Positions 26,679-35,722 of a DNA stretch of 64,000 nt are shown here, in pieces (within the stretch, counting starts at the first letter, position 1; each line of letters opens with the position of its first letter). The DNA is from Rhodococcoides trifolii (GTDB lineage: Bacteria > Actinomycetota > Actinomycetes > Mycobacteriales > Mycobacteriaceae). The stretch covers positions 930,001 through 994,000 of the forward strand of contig NZ_BMCU01000002.1 of NCBI RefSeq assembly GCF_014635345.1, given 5' to 3'. The notes under the pieces were generated by a model. That model saw only the letters and a list, made by a program, of their open reading frames with translations. It was not told the DNA's origin and did not search any database. Both the position numbers and the translations under genes were made by a program.

Positions 26679-27278
26679 TCAGTCGACGCTGTCGGTGCGT
26701 GAGTCCAGGCGGGTGATTCCAGCGGGCGGCAATCCGGCCGCGTACGCGAGTACTTCACCGAACGCTTCGACGTGCACGGCCAACTCACCGGTCAGCGCCG
26801 TCCAGGACGCGCGCAGTTCGAGTTGGTGCGCGCGCGCCGGTCCGGCAATGTCACCGAACCGGACCGAACTGGTCGAGGTGATGGTGCCGCCGAGCGCCGT
26901 CAACGGCTCGTCGCGAGTCTGGAAGGCCTCCACCAGCCAGCTCCACGCCACCTCGGGAAGCAGGGGATCGGAGGCGAGGGAGGCGTCGACGTCGGCCTGG
27001 ATGTACGCCACCAGTCGCATGGTGCCGTTCCATGCCTCGTCGCCGTCCGGGTCGTACAGCAGGATGAGACGACCGAAGGCGTCACCGTCGGACTGCTCGG
27101 CGACGAGGTCGGTTTCCGGGTGTCGCACCTCGGCGCCGATCGCGTAGCTGAACGGAGCCAGGCGCTGGGGCGGGCGGATGGGACCGACCTCGATGTCCGG
27201 GTGCACCGTCGCCCGGTGCATCGCATCGATCGCAGCGCGGAAAACCGCGGGCTCGGCGGCGGATACGGGCGTGGTCAC
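26679..27278 (-). CDS. DUF3000 family protein
   Basis: A 199-residue soluble protein with a conserved actinobacterial core ([58 protein letters not shown]). GTG start at 27278. The function is unknown. It lies directly upstream of the RNase D-like gene and is probably co-transcribed with it, as Rv2680-Rv2681 are. It is divergent from hemE, with about 75 bp for both promoters. Confidence 0.87.
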   Translation of the reverse strand: MTTPVSAAEPAVFRAAIDAMHRATVHPDIEVGPIRPPQRLAPFSYAIGAEVRHPETDLVAEQSDGDAFGRLILLYDPDGDEAWNGTMRLVAYIQADVDASLASDPLLPEVAWSWLVEAFQTRDEPLTALGGTITSTSSVRFGDIAGPARAHQLELRASWTALTGELAVHVEAFGEVLAYAAGLPPAGITRLDSRTDSVD

Positions 27279-27353
27279 AACTGCGGACGCTATCGTCGCC
27301 CGCGGCCGACGCGTCGGAGGCGCGCCGCACCGCCCGTGGCAGCATGGATGTCG

Positions 27354-28415
27354 ATGAGCACCGACCTGACTCCGCGCCGCCTCCTTCCCGATGCCCCGTT
27401 CCTCGCGGCGGCGACCGGACGGATTCCCAGCCGGCGGCCCGTGTGGTTTCAGCGGCAGGCCGGCCGGTCGCTACCCGAGTACCGCAAGGTGCGCGCAGGC
27501 ATCGCGATGCTGGATTCCTGCTTCGATGCCGAACTGGTCTGCGAGATCACCATGCAGCCGGTTCGGCGTCACGGTGTGGACGCCGCGATCCTGTTCTCCG
27601 ACATCGTCGTTCCTCTCAAGGCGGCGGGCGTCGATCTGGACATCGTTCCCGGCACCGGGCCGGTGATCGCGAACCCGGTTCGGTCCGTTGCCGACGTGAA
27701 GGCCCTCCCACGCCTGCTTCCCGAGCAGGTCGGCGCCGTATCCCGCGGTATCGGACTGCTCGTCGACGAGTTGGGCGAGGTGCCCCTGATCGGCTTCGCC
27801 GGTGCGCCGTTCACGCTCGCGTCCTACCTCGTCGAGGGCGGCCCGAGTCGCAACCACGAACGCACCAAGGCGATGATGCACTCCGACCCGACGACGTGGC
27901 ACGCGTTGCTCGGTTCGCTGGCCGATCTGACGATCACGTTCCTGCAGGCTCAGCTTCGCGCCGGTGTCGATGCAGTGCAGCTGTTCGACTCGTGGGCGGG
28001 CTTTCTCTCGCTCGCCGAGTACCGCGAATTCGTGCTTCCGCACTCGACGCGCGTGTTCGCCGAGGTCGCCGGAGCAGGGGTGCCGCGCGCCCACTTCGGG
28101 GTGGGCACGGGCGAGCTGCTCGGCGCCATGGGCGAGGCCGGCGCGGACGTCGTCGGTGTGGACTGGCGCATCCCACTCGACGTGGCGGCCGAACGGGTCG
28201 GACCGGGGACTGCGCTGCAGGGCAACCTCGATCCGTCCGTCCTCTTCGCCGGATCGGCTGCCGTCGAGAAGCAGGTCCGGCGCATCGTCGCCGAAGCCGA
28301 CGTAGCACTGGCGGGCAACGCCACCGGGCACATCTTCAACCTCGGGCACGGCGTTCTTCCCGAGACGGATCCAGCGATACTGACAGCAGTGGTGGAGCTG
28401 GTGCATTCGCTGTGA
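27354..28415 (+). CDS. hemE: Uroporphyrinogen decarboxylase
   Basis: A 353-residue enzyme that removes four carboxyl groups from uroporphyrinogen III to give coproporphyrinogen III. The signature [16 protein letters not shown] is at about residue 24; [12 protein letters not shown] contains the catalytic Asp; [16 protein letters not shown] and [14 protein letters not shown] are also family hallmarks. Two ATGs (27348 and 27354) are possible and neither has a clear ribosome binding site; the second fits the family N-terminus better. It starts a series of overlapping genes. Confidence 0.95.
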   Translation: MSTDLTPRRLLPDAPFLAAATGRIPSRRPVWFQRQAGRSLPEYRKVRAGIAMLDSCFDAELVCEITMQPVRRHGVDAAILFSDIVVPLKAAGVDLDIVPGTGPVIANPVRSVADVKALPRLLPEQVGAVSRGIGLLVDELGEVPLIGFAGAPFTLASYLVEGGPSRNHERTKAMMHSDPTTWHALLGSLADLTITFLQAQLRAGVDAVQLFDSWAGFLSLAEYREFVLPHSTRVFAEVAGAGVPRAHFGVGTGELLGAMGEAGADVVGVDWRIPLDVAAERVGPGTALQGNLDPSVLFAGSAAVEKQVRRIVAEADVALAGNATGHIFNLGHGVLPETDPAILTAVVELVHSL

Positions 28416-29779
28416 AAATAGCCGTGGTCGGCGCCGGAATCACCGGTCTCGTTGCGGCTTACCGACTTCGGCTCGCCCTCGGTCCCGACGCGGAGATCGT
28501 GGTCGCGGACGCCGGCGATCGTGTCGGCGGCAAACTGCATTCCGCTCGACTGACGTCGGGCATGGTCGACGTCGGGGCCGAGGCCTTCGTGTCCCGGCGT
28601 CCGGAAGTCCCGGCTCTGTTGTCCGAGCTCGGACTGGCGGATCAACTGGTCCGCCCGTCGGGAGCGCGTCCGCTCATCAGGTCCGGCGGCGCACTGCATC
28701 CACTCCCCGTCGGCACGCTCATGGGCATCCCGGCGACGGCCGATTCCGTCCGCGGGCTCGTCGACGACGCCACCTACCGGCAGATCGCCACCGAGGCGAC
28801 CCGACCGCTGCACTGGACCCGCGGTGACGACCTCTCCGTCGGGGAACTCGTGTCCGCACGCTTCGGCAGCCAGGTGGTGGCACGAAGCGTCGATCCCCTT
28901 CTCGGCGGGGTGTACTCCGGCCTCGCCTCGTCGATCGGAGTCCGGGCCGCGGTGCCGCCACTGGCCGCCGCGCTCGACGCAGGAGCGGCGTCTCTCACGC
29001 ACGCGGTCACGGCTGCTCTGCCCCTTCCCGTGCCGGGGCCGGTGTTCGGGGGCATCCGCGACGGCTACGGCGTTCTGCTGCGGGCGCTCGTCGAAGCGGC
29101 CGGGGCCACCGTGCTCACCGGAACGTCGGTGGGCGTGATCGAGCGGGCGTCGACGGGGTGGACGGTGAACCCGATCGGGCCTGTGGACGGTGTCGTGGTC
29201 TGCACCCCCGCGCCCGAAGCGGCTCGTGTGATCGGATCCGTCGTCCCGGCAGCAGCTTCGGAGCTGGCGCAGATTCGCCTCGCATCCTCGGTGCTCGTCG
29301 CTCTGGCGTTCGACGATGTCGAGCTGCCGAACAACTCGGGAGTGCTCGTCGCGACGGGTGAACCGGGAGACGACGGAAAACCGTTGCGCGCGAAAGCATT
29401 CACCTTGTCCTCCCGAAAGTGGCCGCACCTGGCCGATCGTGGCGTTCCGCTGGTGCGGTGCTCGTTCGGGCGCTTCGGCGACGACGCCATCGTCGAGATG
29501 GCCGACGCCGACCTCGTTGCGACCGCCCGCGAGGATCTGGGCACCGTGCTCGGCGTCACCGCGGCGCCGACGGACACCGTGGTCCAGCGATGGCGCGGGG
29601 GACTGCCGCAGTACGCACCCGGTCACACCGAACGGGTGCGCGCCATCGTCGAGGCAGTCGACGCGTCGCCCGGGATCGAGGTGGCCGGGGCCTATCTCCA
29701 CGGCGTCGGTGTTCCGGCCTGCATCGCGTCGGGGACCCGAGCGGCGCAGCGGCTGGCCGAGGCGCTCGCGGAGCAGTAG
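28412..29779 (+). CDS. hemY: Coproporphyrinogen III oxidase, HemY/CgoX type
   Basis: A 455-residue FAD enzyme of the protoporphyrinogen-oxidase family. The FAD Rossmann motif is at the N-terminus ([15 protein letters not shown], residues 4-18), with DRVGGKLHS after it and a C-terminal FAD-contact segment ([11 protein letters not shown]). In actinobacteria this enzyme oxidises coproporphyrinogen III to coproporphyrin III. GTG at 28412 overlaps the hemE stop (GTGA). Its position before chdC supports the coproporphyrin-dependent heme pathway. Older annotation calls it hemG or hemY. Confidence 0.93.
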   Translation: MKIAVVGAGITGLVAAYRLRLALGPDAEIVVADAGDRVGGKLHSARLTSGMVDVGAEAFVSRRPEVPALLSELGLADQLVRPSGARPLIRSGGALHPLPVGTLMGIPATADSVRGLVDDATYRQIATEATRPLHWTRGDDLSVGELVSARFGSQVVARSVDPLLGGVYSGLASSIGVRAAVPPLAAALDAGAASLTHAVTAALPLPVPGPVFGGIRDGYGVLLRALVEAAGATVLTGTSVGVIERASTGWTVNPIGPVDGVVVCTPAPEAARVIGSVVPAAASELAQIRLASSVLVALAFDDVELPNNSGVLVATGEPGDDGKPLRAKAFTLSSRKWPHLADRGVPLVRCSFGRFGDDAIVEMADADLVATAREDLGTVLGVTAAPTDTVVQRWRGGLPQYAPGHTERVRAIVEAVDASPGIEVAGAYLHGVGVPACIASGTRAAQRLAEALAEQ

Positions 29780-29814
29780 GCCCGTGGGCCATAGCCCCGT
29801 GGAACAATAGGACC

Positions 29815-30510
29815 ATGGCACGTCTGGATTACTCCGCACTGAACTCCACCCTCCGTTACCTGATGTTCTCGGTCTTCAAGGTCACGCCCGGCGTCCTCGG
29901 GGACGATCGTGAGGCAGCGATCAAGGAGGCACGAGCATTCTTCGACGGCCTCGAAGACAATGGCGTCGTCGTTCGAGGTCTCTACGACGTCGCCGGCCTG
30001 CGAGCCGACGCCGACTTCATGATCTGGACCCACGCGGAGCGCATCGAAGACTTGCAGGCGGCGTACCACGACTTTCGCCGCACGACTGCGTTGGGCAAGG
30101 CAAGCACGTCGGTATGGAGCAACGCTGCACTTCACCGTCCGGCCGAGTTCAACAAGTCGCACGTACCAGCGTTCATCGCCGGCGAGGACCCCGGCGACTA
30201 CATCTGCGTCTACCCGTTCGTGCGGTCCATCGACTGGTACCTACTGCCGGACGACGAGCGTCGCACCATGCTCGCCGACCACGGCAAGGCGGCGCGCGGA
30301 TACAAGGACGTTCGCGCCAACACGGTGCCGGCGTTCGCACTCGGCGACTACGAATGGATCCTCGCGTTCGAGGCTCCCGAGCTCGATCGCATCGTCGATC
30401 TGATGCGCGATCTGCGGGCCACGGAGGCGCGTCGCCATGTGCGCGAAGAGATTCCGTTCTTCACCGGCCCCCGCGTCGAGGTCGAGAAGCTCGTGAGCCA
30501 GCTGCCGTGA
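29815..30510 (+). CDS. chdC: Coproheme decarboxylase (ChdC/HemQ)
   Basis: A 231-residue protein of the chlorite-dismutase-like family that decarboxylates coproheme twice with peroxide to give heme b, the last step of the Gram-positive pathway. Family segments are [10 protein letters not shown], the catalytic-Tyr strand [17 protein letters not shown] (about residue 125) and the heme-side helix [15 protein letters not shown] with the likely proximal His. ATG at 29815, 35 bp after hemY. The GTGA overlap with the next gene couples it to the HAD phosphatase. Confidence 0.94.
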   Translation: MARLDYSALNSTLRYLMFSVFKVTPGVLGDDREAAIKEARAFFDGLEDNGVVVRGLYDVAGLRADADFMIWTHAERIEDLQAAYHDFRRTTALGKASTSVWSNAALHRPAEFNKSHVPAFIAGEDPGDYICVYPFVRSIDWYLLPDDERRTMLADHGKAARGYKDVRANTVPAFALGDYEWILAFEAPELDRIVDLMRDLRATEARRHVREEIPFFTGPRVEVEKLVSQLP

Positions 30511-31229
30511 CCGCGCCCGCTGAATCCCGACCGGCCTCCGGCCTGCCCGCTGCCGTCCTGTTCGACTACTCGGGAACGCTGTTCCGCCTCGAAGAGGACG
30601 ACACGTGGTTCGTCGACCTGCGTGTGGGGGATGACGAGCGAGTCGACGGGCACCTGCAGGCAGAACTGATGCGCCGCATGACCACTCCGGTCGGTGCTGT
30701 CGTCGAACTCGACGAGGACGGGAAGCATGCGTGGGAGAACCGGGATCTCGATCCCGCGATGCATCGCGCCGCCTACTTGGCGGTGCTGGAGGCCTCGGGC
30801 GTCCGGCGCCGTGAGCACGCCGAGTCCCTGTACGACCGCGTGACCGACCCGACGTCGTGGACCCCGTACCCGGACACGGGTGCGGTGTTGAAAGGGTTGT
30901 CGGAGTTGGGTATTCCCGTCGCCATCGTGAGCAACATCGCGTTCGACGTGCGCCCCGTCTTCGAGAAGCTCGACTTCGACCGATACGTCACCGAGTACGT
31001 GCTGTCGTACGAAGTCGGCGCCATCAAACCGAACGCCGAGATCTTCGACGTCGCGTTGACCCGCGTCGGGGTACCCGGCGAGCGTGCGCTGATGGTCGGC
31101 GACAGCGACGAGGCGGACGGCGGCGCCCGCGCTCTGGGTGCTGCGTTCGCACTGGTCGAGCCCTTGCCCACCGCCGACCGCCCCGTTGCGCTGCTGGAGG
31201 CGGTGCGCGCACACGGAATCGAGCTGTGA
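30507..31229 (+). CDS. HAD-superfamily hydrolase
   Basis: A 240-residue HAD hydrolase. Motif I is FDYSGTLFR (about residue 17); it has Tyr-Ser between the aspartate and the Gly-Thr-Leu instead of the usual second acidic residue (DxD), so phosphatase activity is not assured. Motif II is IVSNIAF, motif III has Lys in [10 protein letters not shown], and motif IV is [12 protein letters not shown] at 30507 overlaps the chdC stop. Codons 8-17 are encoded by a 29-bp sequence repeated, inverted, in the HIT gene at 45.3 kb. The substrate is unknown. Confidence 0.85.
   Translation: MTAPAESRPASGLPAAVLFDYSGTLFRLEEDDTWFVDLRVGDDERVDGHLQAELMRRMTTPVGAVVELDEDGKHAWENRDLDPAMHRAAYLAVLEASGVRRREHAESLYDRVTDPTSWTPYPDTGAVLKGLSELGIPVAIVSNIAFDVRPVFEKLDFDRYVTEYVLSYEVGAIKPNAEIFDVALTRVGVPGERALMVGDSDEADGGARALGAAFALVEPLPTADRPVALLEAVRAHGIEL
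30527..30555. repeat. 29-bp dispersed repeat, copy A
   Basis: The reverse complement of this stretch is identical over 29 bp to 45279-45307. It lies within the first 20 codons of the HAD gene. Its centre is the sub-palindrome GGCCTCCGGCC. Confidence 0.85.
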
Positions 31230-33565
31230 GCAGCGAACACTCGGCCCCTCGTCAACACATGGCCCACTGGGGCATGTTCACGGCGCAATCCTCGGACGGC
31301 GAGGTGACGTCCGTCGTTCCGGACCGAGGGGACGCGGATCCGTCGCCCGCGCTGGGAAACATCCCGGGATCGGTACGTCACCGTTCCCGCGTGCGACGGC
31401 CGGCGGTCCGTCGCGGGTGGCTGCGGGACGGACCGGGAGCGTCGAACGATCGCGGAAACGACTCGTTCGTCGAACTCGAGTGGGACGAGTTCATCGATCT
31501 GCTCGCCGGTGAACTGCGCCGTGTCGTGGACACCCACGGCAACGAGGCGATCTACGGCGGTTCCTACGGCTGGGCCAGCTCGGGCCGCTTTCATCACGCA
31601 CAGAGCCAACTTCACCGCTTCCTCAACACCATCGGCGGCTACACGCGGTCGGTGAACAGCTATTCCCTCGGCGCCACGGGCGTCATCATGCCCCGCGTGG
31701 TCGGAACGCACTGGAAGCTGTTCGCGCGCAGCACCTCCTGGGAGGTCATCGCGAAGCACACGGAGCTGATGGTGTGCTTCGGCGGCGTGCCGCGCAAGAA
31801 CACGGGCACAAATCACGGCGGTACGTCCAATCATCCGACGCGTGACGCGCTCGACCGTTTCCGTGCCCGCGGTGGGCAACTCGTGTCGATCAGCCCGCTC
31901 CGCGACGACGTGGACGGAGCGGCCCGGTGGCTTGCGCCGGTGCCGGGAACCGACGTCGCTCTGATGCTCGGACTCGCGTACGTGCTGGCGTCGGAAGGGC
32001 TGCACGACACGGACTTTCTCGCCCGCTACTGCACCGGATACGATCGCTTCGAGGACTACCTGCTCGGTCGGTCCGACGGAGTCCCGAAAGACCCGGCGTG
32101 GGCGTCGGTAATCACCGGACTGCCCACGGACGTCATCGCCGCCCTGGCGCGGCAGATGGCGGCGCACACCACGATGGTGACCGTCACCTGGTCGTTGCAG
32201 CGGGTGCGCGGCGGCGAACAGGCCCCGTGGATGGGCATCACCCTTGCCGCCATGCTCGGCGGAATCGGCACGCCAGGAGCAGGATTCGGGCACGGGTACG
32301 GTTCGATGAACGAGCCGGGTCTCGCGCCGGTGCCGTATCCGCTGCCGACGTTCTGGCAGGGCGTCAACCCGGTGCAGACGTTCGTCCCCGTCGCCGCCGT
32401 GTCGGACATGTTGCTAGATCCGGGTGGGCGCTTCGAGTACGACGGCCGGTCACTGACCTATCCCGACATCAAGCTCGTGCACTGGGCCGGCGGCAACCCG
32501 TTCCACCATCATCAGGACATCGGCCGGCTTCGTCGCGCACTGGCGCGGCCGGAGACGATCGTCGTGCACGACCCCTACTGGACGCCCTTGGCGCGGCACG
32601 CCGATTTCGTCGTCCCGTCCACCACCAGCCTCGAGCGCGACGACCTCAGCTGCACCCGAAACGATCCGTTGATGGTCGCGATGCAGCAGGCGGTACCTCG
32701 GTACGCCGACGCTCGGGACGACTACGACACCTTGTCGATGCTGGCGGCGAAACTCGGTGTGGCAGAACGCTTCACCGAGGGCCGTACCGCAGAGCAGTGG
32801 TTGCGGCACATGTACGGGCAGTGGCAGGGCTTCGTGCGCGCTGCCGGACACCCGGTCCCGGATTTCGACGAGTTCTGGCGCACGGGCAGCTACCGCATGG
32901 ACACCGAGGACGGGCTGACCCTGTTCGAGGAGTTCCGTGCGGATCCCGTCGGGCAGCCGCTCCGTACCCCCAGTGGGCGGATAGAAATCTTCAGCTCGGA
33001 CATCGATGGTTTCGGGTACGACGATTGCCCCGGGCACCCCACGTGGCTCGAACCAACGGAGTGGCTCGGCGGGGCCAGGTCTGCGGACTTCCCTCTGCAT
33101 CTGATCGCGAACCAGCCGAAGTCGCGTCTGCACAGCCAGCTGGACCACGGTGCCGTCAGCCAGGCATCGAAAGTGCAGGGGCGCGAACCGATTCGGTTGC
33201 ATCCGGGCGACGCCGAGTCGCGTGGTATCGCCGAAGGTGACGTGGTCCGCGTGTTCAACGACCGCGGCGCGTGCCTGGCCGGCGCCGTTCTCGACGACGC
33301 CGTGTCCCGCGGAGTGGCGCAGCTGTCGACGGGTGCGTGGTACGACCCCCTGGACCCGGCGGACCCGCAGTCGATGTGTGTGCACGGCAACCCGAACGTC
33401 CTGACGTCGGACGAGCACACGTCCAAGTTGGCCCAGGGGTGCACCGGTCAGCACGCACTCGTCGACATCGAGTTGTGGACCGGTGCAGTCCCACCGATCA
33501 GGGCCTACGAGCAACCCACGTTCGTTGTCGGAAGCGCGGGCTGGGCTAGAAGTACAGGCGGCTGA
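31226..33565 (+). CDS. Molybdopterin-dependent oxidoreductase, BisC/TorA type
   Basis: A 779-residue protein of the DMSO-reductase family. It has no N-terminal cysteine motif for a 4Fe-4S cluster and no Tat signal, so it fits the cytoplasmic biotin-sulfoxide-reductase (BisC) group. GGSYGWASSGRFHHAQSQ (about residues 111-128) contains the probable Mo-ligand serine. VTVTWSLQRVRGGEQAPWM and HWAGGNPFHHHQD are cofactor-binding segments, and the C-terminal dinucleotide-binding domain starts near residue 600. GTG at 31226 overlaps the HAD stop. Electron donor is unknown. Its last 20 bp overlap the convergent MaoC gene. Confidence 0.9.
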   Translation: MSSEHSAPRQHMAHWGMFTAQSSDGEVTSVVPDRGDADPSPALGNIPGSVRHRSRVRRPAVRRGWLRDGPGASNDRGNDSFVELEWDEFIDLLAGELRRVVDTHGNEAIYGGSYGWASSGRFHHAQSQLHRFLNTIGGYTRSVNSYSLGATGVIMPRVVGTHWKLFARSTSWEVIAKHTELMVCFGGVPRKNTGTNHGGTSNHPTRDALDRFRARGGQLVSISPLRDDVDGAARWLAPVPGTDVALMLGLAYVLASEGLHDTDFLARYCTGYDRFEDYLLGRSDGVPKDPAWASVITGLPTDVIAALARQMAAHTTMVTVTWSLQRVRGGEQAPWMGITLAAMLGGIGTPGAGFGHGYGSMNEPGLAPVPYPLPTFWQGVNPVQTFVPVAAVSDMLLDPGGRFEYDGRSLTYPDIKLVHWAGGNPFHHHQDIGRLRRALARPETIVVHDPYWTPLARHADFVVPSTTSLERDDLSCTRNDPLMVAMQQAVPRYADARDDYDTLSMLAAKLGVAERFTEGRTAEQWLRHMYGQWQGFVRAAGHPVPDFDEFWRTGSYRMDTEDGLTLFEEFRADPVGQPLRTPSGRIEIFSSDIDGFGYDDCPGHPTWLEPTEWLGGARSADFPLHLIANQPKSRLHSQLDHGAVSQASKVQGREPIRLHPGDAESRGIAEGDVVRVFNDRGACLAGAVLDDAVSRGVAQLSTGAWYDPLDPADPQSMCVHGNPNVLTSDEHTSKLAQGCTGQHALVDIELWTGAVPPIRAYEQPTFVVGSAGWARSTGG

Positions 33566-34004
33566 TCACCTGAGCGACGAGAGCCGGCTTGTCCGCGCCC
33601 TCGATCTCGATGGTCGAGTCCACGACCATCTGGAGAGCATTGTTCGGTAGCGGCTCGGCCGAGGCCAACACCGCGGTCAGTCGCACGCGCGAACCGACGG
33701 GTACCGGGTTGACGAACCGAACCTTGTTGGAGCCGTAGTTGACCCCCATCTTGGTGTTCTCCACCGTGTAGGTCTGCCACGACAGCGCCGGCAGCAACGA
33801 CAGCGTCAGATATCCGTGCGCAATGGGACCGCCGAAGGGGCTCTCCTTCGTCGCTCGTTCGACGTCGACATGAATCCACTGGTGATCGCCGGTCGCCTCG
33901 GCGAACTGGTTCACCTTCTCCTGCGTGACCTCGAGCCAGTCGCTGGTGCCGATCGTCTCGCCGACGGCGGCAACGATCTCGTCGGCGGAGGTGAACGTGC
34001 GCAC
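33546..34004 (-). CDS. MaoC-like (R)-hydratase domain protein
   Basis: A 152-residue single hot-dog-fold protein. The hydratase-2 motif with catalytic Asp and His is FAEATGDHQWIHVD (about residues 34-47), followed by GPIAHGYLTLSLLPAL. Such proteins hydrate trans-2-enoyl thioesters. It starts with GTG at 34004, 5 bp after the msrB stop, so it is probably the last gene of the leftward group lipoprotein-aftC-msrB-maoC. The physiological substrate is unclear. Confidence 0.9.
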   Translation of the reverse strand: MRTFTSADEIVAAVGETIGTSDWLEVTQEKVNQFAEATGDHQWIHVDVERATKESPFGGPIAHGYLTLSLLPALSWQTYTVENTKMGVNYGSNKVRFVNPVPVGSRVRLTAVLASAEPLPNNALQMVVDSTIEIEGADKPALVAQVISRLYF

Positions 34005-34009
34005 GCCGA

Positions 34010-34432
34010 TCAGGCCTTCGGCTCGAAGGTCATGGAGATCGAGTTGATGCAGTACCTCTGATCGGTGGGTGTCGGGTACCCCTCCCCCTCGAAGACATGC
34101 CCGAGGTGGCTGTGGCAGTTCGAGCAGACGACCTCGACGCGCTTCATTCCCAGCGACGTGTCCGTGTTCAGAATCACCTTGTCGGAGTCGGCCGGATCGA
34201 AGAAGGACGGCCAGCCGCAGTGGGATTCGAACTTCTCGGTACTACGGAACAGTTCCTGCCCGCATGCTCGACAGTTGTAGATTCCCTCGGTGGTGGTGTC
34301 GGTGTATTCACCCACACCGGGGCGCTCGGTTCCGGCTTGGCGCAGGACGGCGTACTCGGCGGGGGTGAGTTTTTCGCGCCACTGCGCGTCGGACAGTTCG
34401 AATGGGGCGCTGCGTTCGGGTGCTGAACTCAT
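34010..34432 (-). CDS. msrB: Peptide methionine (R)-S-oxide reductase MsrB
   Basis: A 140-residue enzyme that reduces methionine-R-sulfoxide in proteins. Structural zinc ligands are two C-x2-C pairs (CRAC and CSNC). The catalytic Cys is in QRYCINSIS near the C-terminus, and SHCGWPSFFDP and SHLGHVFEGEG are family signatures. ATG at 34432 lies 9 bp after the aftC stop. Ortholog of Rv2674 and located as there, next to aftC. Confidence 0.95.
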   Translation of the reverse strand: MSSAPERSAPFELSDAQWREKLTPAEYAVLRQAGTERPGVGEYTDTTTEGIYNCRACGQELFRSTEKFESHCGWPSFFDPADSDKVILNTDTSLGMKRVEVVCSNCHSHLGHVFEGEGYPTPTDQRYCINSISMTFEPKA

Positions 34433-34441
34433 GCCCCCACG

Positions 34442-35701
34442 CTAATACTTCTCGGCGACCTTTGTCTCGAGCGCTGGTGACGGGGTCCGGGCGTCGTCGA
34501 AGACGGGATCGATCCCGCCGTCGAGGCGTCCTTCCCGCTTGGCCGCGAGGTAGCGGCCCACCAGAACACACAGGACCACGATGAGCAGCAGGCTCCATCC
34601 GAAGGTGGTCTTCATGTACTCCGCCGCGCGACCGGCCGTCGGCCATCGACCCGAGAGCCAACTGTCGTAGCTCAGGAATCCGTACGCGGCCAGCCACGCC
34701 GGCCAGTTTCGGATCGTGGAGTTGCGGAGCAGAACGGTGAGCAGGAAGGGGAACAGCATCATCGAGTAGTACATCTGCGCCAGCGACGACAGGAGCCACG
34801 ACGCCGTGAGCAACACCCCGCTGGCGGTCATGAGGAAGAACAGTTCGTCGTGGCGGTAGTACTTCCACAGCAGGTAGAGGGTGGCGACGACGATGATCGC
34901 GAAGACGCCGCGAAGGCCGACGCTCAACCATTCGGGAAGTCCGTAGTACAGCGCATTACCGGCGATGGAGCTGTTGAAGTAGTCCCGAGTCTCGCCGAGG
35001 TAGGGCACCGTCCGCCGCACGAAATCCCACGGATCGACGATCAAGGGAATGGCGACAGCCGTCAGAACCAGGGGGATACCGATGGCGGTGACGAAGACTC
35101 GCCATTCCTTGCGGACCAGGGGCAGAAGCAACAGCGGAGCGAGCGTCGGTTTCACCGCGATGGTCAATCCGATTGCCGCACCGGACCAGTAGGGCTTCTT
35201 CTTCAGCAGCAGCCCCAGGAACGCGACCTCACCGAGCAGAACCAGACCGTTGATGTTGGTGAATACCAGTGTGTTCGTGACTGTTTCGGTCGAGAACGCG
35301 GCGAACAGCACCACCGGGGTGATGGGTGAGGACAACGCGACGTCGAACAGTTTCAGAAGAAGGTACAGGGCGACGACGGCTGCGATGGCGTTGATCGAAA
35401 TGAAGAGCCACCGTGAGCGCTCGGGGTCGATGACGGCGAGGGGCGCGATCATCAGCGTCCCGCTCGGCGGGTAGAGATAGTGCGGGTCCACCGACGAAAA
35501 GTTCGCGTCGTAGACGGGCCGGCGGTTGAGGAACGCCAGCGCCGCTTGGTACACCGGGGTGAAGTCGTCCGTCCGGAATCCGTTGACGGCCTTGACCAGT
35601 ACCCGATTCAGCACCGTCATCACAGCGATCGGCCACATCACGTAACTGATCACCCGAGCAGCGGTATCCGCGGTGCGGGGTTCTAAGGACCGGAACGACA
35701 C
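34442..35701 (-). CDS. aftC: Alpha-(1->3)-arabinofuranosyltransferase AftC (DUF2029, GT-C fold)
   Basis: A 419-residue membrane glycosyltransferase with about ten helices. The GT-C catalytic acidic residues are in the first loop (NGFRTDDFTPVYQAAL, about residue 40), and LYPPSGTLMIAPLAV and IAVKPTLAPLLLLPL are typical of the DUF2029 family. It adds alpha-1,3-linked arabinofuranose branches to arabinogalactan and lipoarabinomannan using decaprenyl-phosphoarabinose. Its presence implies a mycolyl-arabinogalactan wall. It ends 9 bp before msrB. Ortholog of Rv2673. Confidence 0.9.
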   Translation of the reverse strand: MSFRSLEPRTADTAARVISYVMWPIAVMTVLNRVLVKAVNGFRTDDFTPVYQAALAFLNRRPVYDANFSSVDPHYLYPPSGTLMIAPLAVIDPERSRWLFISINAIAAVVALYLLLKLFDVALSSPITPVVLFAAFSTETVTNTLVFTNINGLVLLGEVAFLGLLLKKKPYWSGAAIGLTIAVKPTLAPLLLLPLVRKEWRVFVTAIGIPLVLTAVAIPLIVDPWDFVRRTVPYLGETRDYFNSSIAGNALYYGLPEWLSVGLRGVFAIIVVATLYLLWKYYRHDELFFLMTASGVLLTASWLLSSLAQMYYSMMLFPFLLTVLLRNSTIRNWPAWLAAYGFLSYDSWLSGRWPTAGRAAEYMKTTFGWSLLLIVVLCVLVGRYLAAKREGRLDGGIDPVFDDARTPSPALETKVAEKY

Positions 35702-35722
35702 CCGGGAACGGTACCGCGACAG

